NCBI GenBank assembly: GCA_023390055.1
Contig: JAEWDP010000030.1
Span: 1 to 64,000 of the forward strand
Origin: Pseudomonadota bacterium
GTDB lineage: Bacteria; Pseudomonadota; Alphaproteobacteria; Rhizobiales; Rhizobiaceae
DNA length: 64,000 nucleotides
Reading direction: 5' to 3'
In this document: positions 59,371 through 64,000 of the stretch, one piece after another
Position numbering within the stretch: position 1 is the stretch's first letter
Layout: every line of letters begins with the position of its first letter
Position numbers and translations under genes: made by a program
The notes under the pieces: model-generated
Database searches by the model: none
Seen by the model: only the letters and a program-made list of their open reading frames with translations
Told to the model about the DNA's origin: nothing

Positions 59371-60091
59371 GGGACTCTCTACACAAACACAAGACCACGA
59401 CGGAGAGCCTAGTGCTGCAGTTTTAACATTTACCTAAATGTGGCGAAGTATCTGTTCCAAAAACATCCAGAATACAAAAATCGTTGCTTTTACTGGGTGT
59501 TTGTCGATCTTCGCATATCGATTCTTTGCTGCAAGCGGGGCTGCCAATACCGGCTTTGCCGTCTTTTCGCTTCAGTTCGTGCCGCATTCGACCTGCAGAA
59601 TGCATGGTCGATGGCATTCGATCATGCGGCAAAAAACATGAGGATCTCGAACCGTATCATTAGTCGGTACCGACGCTGGTCATGCCGAATGGGTCCGTGC
59701 GTGCGCATTTATTTCGATGTACTCGAACGTCCAACCAATGTGACAGAGCCGTAAACAAACATCGCTGCGACGATTCATCCAGGGACGGAGAGGATCCCTC
59801 CGGATGCGGCAGAAGAAAATGCTGCAAACTGGTGCGACCAGATTGTCGGTTCTTGCAGTGCCCGATGACAAGCGGCATTGGCCATCTTTTCCAACTGGCG
59901 CGCAAAATACCCGGCAATATGTCAAAATGAGTTTACATTCTGTTGAGAATTGAAACGATTTTGTTGAGGCGCGGCTTTTTGGCTTCACATTTCCAATGAA
60001 AAAGGTATTGGATGCCGACGGAGTGTAGTGATCCGCTTGGATCAAGAATACAAGAGATGCGGACGACGGGACCGTATCCGGGGGAAAATTT
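59371..60091 (-). promoter_or_regulatory. sciP / livH divergent spacer with CtrA-like box
   Basis: 721 gene-free bases. TTAA-CATTTAC-CTAA (59423-59437) is close to the CtrA consensus TTAA-N7-TTAA and is 52 bases upstream of the sciP start. Short ORFs in the region (such as 59440-59754) lack ribosome binding sites and have implausible composition. The right end before livH carries GGGGGAAAATT as the livH ribosome binding site. Confidence 0.55.
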
Positions 60092-60994
60092 ATGGATTAT
60101 TTTGTCCAGCAGCTCATAAACGGGCTGACGCTAGGATCCATCTATGGCCTTATCGCAATTGGCTATACGATGGTTTACGGCATCATCGGCATGATCAATT
60201 TCGCCCATGGTGACATCTTCATGCTTGGCGGCTTTGCCGCATTGATCAGCTTCCTGATCCTTACATCATTTTTTGCCGGCATCCCTGTGGCGCTTGCGCT
60301 GCTGGTGATGCTGATCGTTGCGATGCTGATGACAGGGCTGTGGAACTGGGTTATCGAACGGGTGGCCTACCGGCCGTTGCGGGGATCTTTCCGGCTAGCG
60401 CCATTGATCACCGCCATCGGAATGTCGATCGTGCTGTCTAACTTCATCCAGGTAACGCAGGGACCGCGCAACAAGCCCATTCCCTCGCTGATCAGAGAGG
60501 TTTACCACTTCGGGGCGATCACCATTTCCCTGAAGCAGATCGTCATTATTGTCGTGACGGCGGTCTTGCTGACGATCTTCTGGTATGTCGTCAACAAGAC
60601 GCCCCTTGGCCGCGCTCAACGCGCAACCGAGCAGGACAGGAAGATGGCGGCTCTCCTTGGTGTGGATGTTGATCGTACCATTTCCATCACGTTCATCATG
60701 GGCGCTGCACTGGCTGCTGTCGCCGGCACGATGTACCTGATGTACTATGGAGTTGCTTCGTTCAGCGATGGCTTCATTCCAGGCGTTAAAGCCTTTACCG
60801 CGGCCGTTCTTGGTGGCATCGGCTCATTGCCGGGCGCGGTGATCGGCGGACTGCTTATCGGTTTGATCGAATCGCTCTGGTCGGCCTATTTCACCATTGC
60901 CTACAAGGATGTGGCGACCTTTGGGCTGCTTGCCTTCGTGCTGATTTTCAAGCCGAGTGGTATTCTCGGTCGACCCGAAGTGGAGAAAGTCTGA
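60092..60994 (+). CDS. livH: Branched-chain amino-acid ABC transporter permease LivH
   Basis: A 300-aa permease with the standard LivH pattern (YFVQQLINGLTLGSIYGLIAIGYTMVYGIIGMINFAHGD) and eight or so membrane spans; GVDVDRTISITFIMGAALAAVAG is the coupling-helix region. First gene of livHMGF. No periplasmic binding protein gene lies within the window. Confidence 0.95.
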   Translation: MDYFVQQLINGLTLGSIYGLIAIGYTMVYGIIGMINFAHGDIFMLGGFAALISFLILTSFFAGIPVALALLVMLIVAMLMTGLWNWVIERVAYRPLRGSFRLAPLITAIGMSIVLSNFIQVTQGPRNKPIPSLIREVYHFGAITISLKQIVIIVVTAVLLTIFWYVVNKTPLGRAQRATEQDRKMAALLGVDVDRTISITFIMGAALAAVAGTMYLMYYGVASFSDGFIPGVKAFTAAVLGGIGSLPGAVIGGLLIGLIESLWSAYFTIAYKDVATFGLLAFVLIFKPSGILGRPEVEKV

Positions 60995-60995
60995 C

Positions 60996-62384
60996 ATGAC
61001 GCAGTCTTCCGCTTCCAAAGATGCCGGCAAGATAGGCTATGCCCTCAAGGAGGCGCTGATTGCCGGCGTCTTCGCTTTCGGTCTCTTCGTTCTCTATGTC
61101 GGGATAGAAACCTATCAGAATATCAATAACCAGCTTGTCTGGCGTACGCGCTGGGGCTTGCTTGCGACATTCGTGATCATTGCGGCTGTTAGCCGCTTCC
61201 TGGTTGTCGGTTACATCAAACCGCATCTTGATCGGCGCAAGCTTGCCAAGGCCAAATCGGGCGTTCTGGAGATTTCAGAAGAGAAGGGGTTCTTTCACAA
61301 GAACTTTCTGAAAATCGCTCTCTTGGTCCTGGTCGCCTACCCGGTTGCGGCCGTGATGCTGGCCGGCACGCAGGGATCCCTGAAATATGTCGACAATTTC
61401 GGCATCCAGATCCTCATCTATGTCATGCTGGCATGGGGATTGAACATCGTTGTCGGTCTCGCTGGCCTGCTTGACCTCGGCTATGTCGCCTTTTATGCGG
61501 TCGGTGCCTATTCCTACGCACTTCTGGCTGAACATTTCGGGTTCTCATTCTGGATACTGCTACCGCTTTCCGGAATTCTCGCTGCATTCTGGGGTGTCAT
61601 TCTCGGCTTTCCGGTCTTGCGTCTGAGAGGCGACTACCTTGCCATCGTCACGCTTGCCTTCGGTGAAATCATTCGTCTCGTCCTGATCAACTGGACAGAT
61701 GTTACCAAGGGGACATTTGGCATCTCAGGGATTCCGAAAGCGTCCTTCTTCGGAATCTGGTCCTTTGAAGTCGGTGCTCCGAACAACTTCACCAAGGCCT
61801 TCGACCTGTCGATGTCTTCGGCCTATTACAAGATCTTCCTGTTTTATCTGGCCCTGGCGCTGTGCATGTTGACCGCCTATGTCACAATCCGGCTGCGACG
61901 CATGCCGATCGGTCGAGCCTGGGAAGCATTGCGCGAGGACGAAATTGCCTGCAGATCGCTCGGTATCAATACCGTCACGACGAAGCTGACAGCTTTCGCA
62001 ATCGGTGCAATGTTCGGGGGCTTTGCAGGCGCCTTCTTTGCAACCCGGCAAGGTTTTGTCTCACCGGAAAGCTTCATCTTCCTCGAGTCAGCCGTCATCT
62101 TGTCGATTGTCGTTCTCGGCGGCATGGGGTCCTTGACCGGGATTGCAATTGCTGCGGTCCTGATGGTGGGAGGCACGGAAGCCCTGCGCGAAATGGAGTT
62201 CCTGAAGCAAGTCTTCGGTGAGGACTTCACGCCGGAACTTTACCGCATGCTGCTGTTCGGCCTGGCGATGATTACGGTCATGGTCTTCAAACCACGCGGC
62301 TTTGTCGGCTCACGTCAGCCGACGGCTTTCCTCAAGGAACGCAAGGCGATTGCGGGTAGCTTCACCAAGGAGGGTCATGGCTGA
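60996..62384 (+). CDS. livM: Branched-chain amino-acid ABC transporter permease LivM
   Basis: A 462-aa permease, one base after livH's stop. The extra N-terminal 110 residues (two spans and a charged loop) are usual for rhizobial LivM. Core: LNIVVGLAGLLDLGYVAFYAVGAYSYALL and LREDEIACRSLGINTVTTKLTAFAIGA. Forms the channel with LivH. Confidence 0.95.
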   Translation: MTQSSASKDAGKIGYALKEALIAGVFAFGLFVLYVGIETYQNINNQLVWRTRWGLLATFVIIAAVSRFLVVGYIKPHLDRRKLAKAKSGVLEISEEKGFFHKNFLKIALLVLVAYPVAAVMLAGTQGSLKYVDNFGIQILIYVMLAWGLNIVVGLAGLLDLGYVAFYAVGAYSYALLAEHFGFSFWILLPLSGILAAFWGVILGFPVLRLRGDYLAIVTLAFGEIIRLVLINWTDVTKGTFGISGIPKASFFGIWSFEVGAPNNFTKAFDLSMSSAYYKIFLFYLALALCMLTAYVTIRLRRMPIGRAWEALREDEIACRSLGINTVTTKLTAFAIGAMFGGFAGAFFATRQGFVSPESFIFLESAVILSIVVLGGMGSLTGIAIAAVLMVGGTEALREMEFLKQVFGEDFTPELYRMLLFGLAMITVMVFKPRGFVGSRQPTAFLKERKAIAGSFTKEGHG

Positions 62385-63247
62385 TGGTCCTCGGAACAGT
62401 TGAAATGAACAACGATACGATCCTCAAGGTCGAACATCTGTCCATGCGGTTTGGCGGACTGATGGCGATCGACGATTTCTCCTTCGAGGCAAGACGTGGT
62501 GAAATCACGGCTCTCATCGGACCCAACGGGGCTGGAAAGACGACCGTGTTCAACTGCATCACCGGCTTCTACAAGCCGACGATGGGGATGATCACAATGA
62601 TCCAGAAGGACGGGGATCAGCACCTGCTCGAACGTCTACGCGATTTCGAGATCACGAAGGTTGCCAAAGTTGCACGTACTTTCCAGAACATTCGTCTCTT
62701 CTCGGGTCTGACTGTGCTGGAAAACCTTCTGGTGGCACAACACAATGTGCTGATGAAAGCCTCCGGCTATACCATCCTCGGGCTTCTCGGAATGCCGGCC
62801 TACCGCGATGCATCGGAAGAGGCGGTCGAAAAAGCCCGCTATTGGTTGGAGAAAGCCGAACTCACGGATCGTGCTGATGATCCGGCCGGCGATCTTCCAT
62901 ATGGTGCGCAACGGCGACTGGAAATCGCTCGCTCGATGTGTACCGGTCCGGAACTTCTGTGCCTTGATGAACCGGCAGCAGGTCTCAATCCGAGAGAATC
63001 CGCAGCGCTCAACACATTGCTGCATACCATTCGTGATGAAGGTGTATCGATCGTTCTCATCGAGCACGACATGTCGGTTGTGATGGAGATCTCTGACCAC
63101 GTTGTCGTGTTGGAATATGGCCAGAAGATCTCGGACGGCACACCTGATCATGTAAAGAACGACCCGAAGGTGATCGCTGCCTATCTCGGTGTCGAGGATG
63201 ATGAAGTTGAAAAAATCGAGGAACAGCTTGATGAGGGGAGGATCTGA
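62384..63247 (+). CDS. livG: Branched-chain amino-acid ABC transporter ATPase LivG
   Basis: A 287-aa ATPase with Walker A GPNGAGKTT, signature region LPYGAQRRLEIAR, Walker B LLCLDEPAAGLNP and switch His in LIEHDMSVVM. TGATG overlap with livM. An internal ATG at 62405 is an alternative start closer to typical LivG N-termini. Confidence 0.95.
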   Translation: MVLGTVEMNNDTILKVEHLSMRFGGLMAIDDFSFEARRGEITALIGPNGAGKTTVFNCITGFYKPTMGMITMIQKDGDQHLLERLRDFEITKVAKVARTFQNIRLFSGLTVLENLLVAQHNVLMKASGYTILGLLGMPAYRDASEEAVEKARYWLEKAELTDRADDPAGDLPYGAQRRLEIARSMCTGPELLCLDEPAAGLNPRESAALNTLLHTIRDEGVSIVLIEHDMSVVMEISDHVVVLEYGQKISDGTPDHVKNDPKVIAAYLGVEDDEVEKIEEQLDEGRI

Positions 63248-63975
63248 TGTCTGATGAACCCCTCCTGAAAGTGCAGGGTGTCGAAGCCTATTACGGGAAT
63301 ATTCGTGCTCTTGCAGGCGTTGATGTCCATGTTAACCGTGGTGAGATTGTCAGTCTGATCGGTGCCAATGGTGCCGGCAAGTCGACCTTGATGATGACAA
63401 TCTGCGGTAGCCCGCAGGCACGAACGGGCTCGATCGTGTTTGACGGGGAAGACATAACCAACCAGCCGACGCACCTGATCGCGCGTCGGCGTATTGCCCA
63501 GTCTCCGGAAGGTCGACGGATCTTCGCACGGATGACTGTTTTCGAGAATTTGCAGATGGGCGCAGGGCTCGATAATCTCAAATACTTCAATGAGGATGTG
63601 GACAAGATCTTTACGCTTTTTCCACGTCTGAAGGAGAGGCAGAGCCAACGAGGAGGAACGCTCTCCGGTGGCGAACAGCAAATGCTGTCGATCGGGCGTG
63701 CCTTGATGGCCCGACCAAAACTGCTTCTGCTTGATGAACCCTCACTTGGGCTTGCCCCTCTCATCGTCAAGGGCATTTTCGAGGCAATCAAAAAACTGAA
63801 CCAGGAGGAGGGGCTCACGGTCTTCCTCGTGGAGCAGAACGCCTTTGCCGCCCTCAGGCTTTCCGATCGTGCCTATGTGCTGGTGAATGGCAAGGTGACG
63901 ATGACGGGATCCGGCAAGGAATTGCTTGCCAATCCGGAAGTACGTGCGGCCTATCTTGAAGGAGGCCGGCATTGA
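63247..63975 (+). CDS. livF: Branched-chain amino-acid ABC transporter ATPase LivF
   Basis: A 242-aa ATPase: Walker A GANGAGKST, signature LSGGEQQMLSIGRAL, Walker B LLLLDEPSLGLAP, switch VEQN. TGATG overlap with livG. Last complete gene; the final 25 bases of the window hold nothing more. Confidence 0.95.
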   Translation: MSDEPLLKVQGVEAYYGNIRALAGVDVHVNRGEIVSLIGANGAGKSTLMMTICGSPQARTGSIVFDGEDITNQPTHLIARRRIAQSPEGRRIFARMTVFENLQMGAGLDNLKYFNEDVDKIFTLFPRLKERQSQRGGTLSGGEQQMLSIGRALMARPKLLLLDEPSLGLAPLIVKGIFEAIKKLNQEEGLTVFLVEQNAFAALRLSDRAYVLVNGKVTMTGSGKELLANPEVRAAYLEGGRH

Positions 63976-64000
63976 GCCGTGCGGAAGGGAGACGTTGAGA

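Noticed and set aside
59440..59754. 104-codon ORF upstream of livH
   Set aside because: Implausible Cys/Arg-rich composition and no ribosome binding site; lies in the sciP/livH control region.

Overview
The window is about 55 kb of a tailed temperate phage or prophage (left edge cut inside a gene) followed by about 8.4 kb of ordinary alphaproteobacterial chromosome. The flank carries chpT, a single-domain response regulator, ctrA, fliJ, a GNAT gene, sciP (DUF1153) and a livHMGF branched-chain amino-acid transporter. CtrA-circuit genes next to livHMGF, with GANTC sites and a CtrA-like box between genes, point to Rhizobiales, most likely the Rhizobium/Agrobacterium clade. No integrase, excisionase or long CI-type repressor is visible; they would have to lie left of the window. 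No CRISPR array or complete insertion sequence was seen.

Layout of the phage. 1-20.7 kb is the early/replication region, all on the + strand. It holds a Sak4/AAA_24-type ATPase, a DUF669-type ssDNA-binding protein, a nucleotidyltransferase-fold protein, a beta sliding clamp, a Cas4/RecB-like exonuclease, an ECF-like sigma factor, a DEAH helicase with an SSB-like C-terminal tail, an RtcB RNA ligase, a PP-loop (PAPS-reductase-like) protein, DNA methyltransferases, a small XRE regulator, an HNH nuclease, a primase-polymerase/helicase followed by an AT-rich iteron region (candidate origin), and a VRR-NUC nuclease. 20.8-21.4 kb carries three tRNAs: initiator-like Met(CAT), Thr(TGT) and Pro(TGG). 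21.4-42.9 kb is an HK97-type siphovirus head and tail module: HNH, TerS, TerL, portal, S49 protease, capsid, connectors, tail tube, assembly chaperone, tape measure, tail-tip proteins and tailspike. It is interrupted by a sugar/methyl-transfer cluster (28.0-30.8 kb) and a minus-strand secreted-protein gene (33.7 kb). 42.9-45.4 kb is a minus-strand accessory block dominated by a fused GT4-GT29 glycosyltransferase. 45.6-47.5 kb is the lysis cassette: a lysozyme remnant, an intact GH24-type endolysin, an overlapping spanin pair and a holin candidate, ending in a strong terminator. 47.5-54.8 kb is a promoter-led accessory operon: a secreted trypsin-like protease, a TolQ/ExbB-like and a TolR/ExbD-like membrane protein, a DNA methyltransferase, a metallophosphoesterase, a DUF1937 protein, a dATP/dGTP-diphosphohydrolase-type protein and many microproteins.

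Genome-wide signals link these modules. Four promoters share one 18-base block with a perfect 10-bp palindrome over the -35 region (rtcB, the 80-aa gene at 12980, the 48-aa gene at 19323, and the protease/TolQR operon), and a fifth carries a near copy. Many gene starts share an ACCACCAC...AGAGGAG leader. A tetrapeptide ANDN recurs in about a dozen unrelated proteins. The best candidates for undescribed biology are the operator-controlled protease + TolQ/TolR-like module at 47.5-49.5 kb, the phage-borne initiator-type tRNA alongside RtcB, and a probable -1 frameshift fusion at 28.0 kb. All calls come from reading the sequence; no database search was run.
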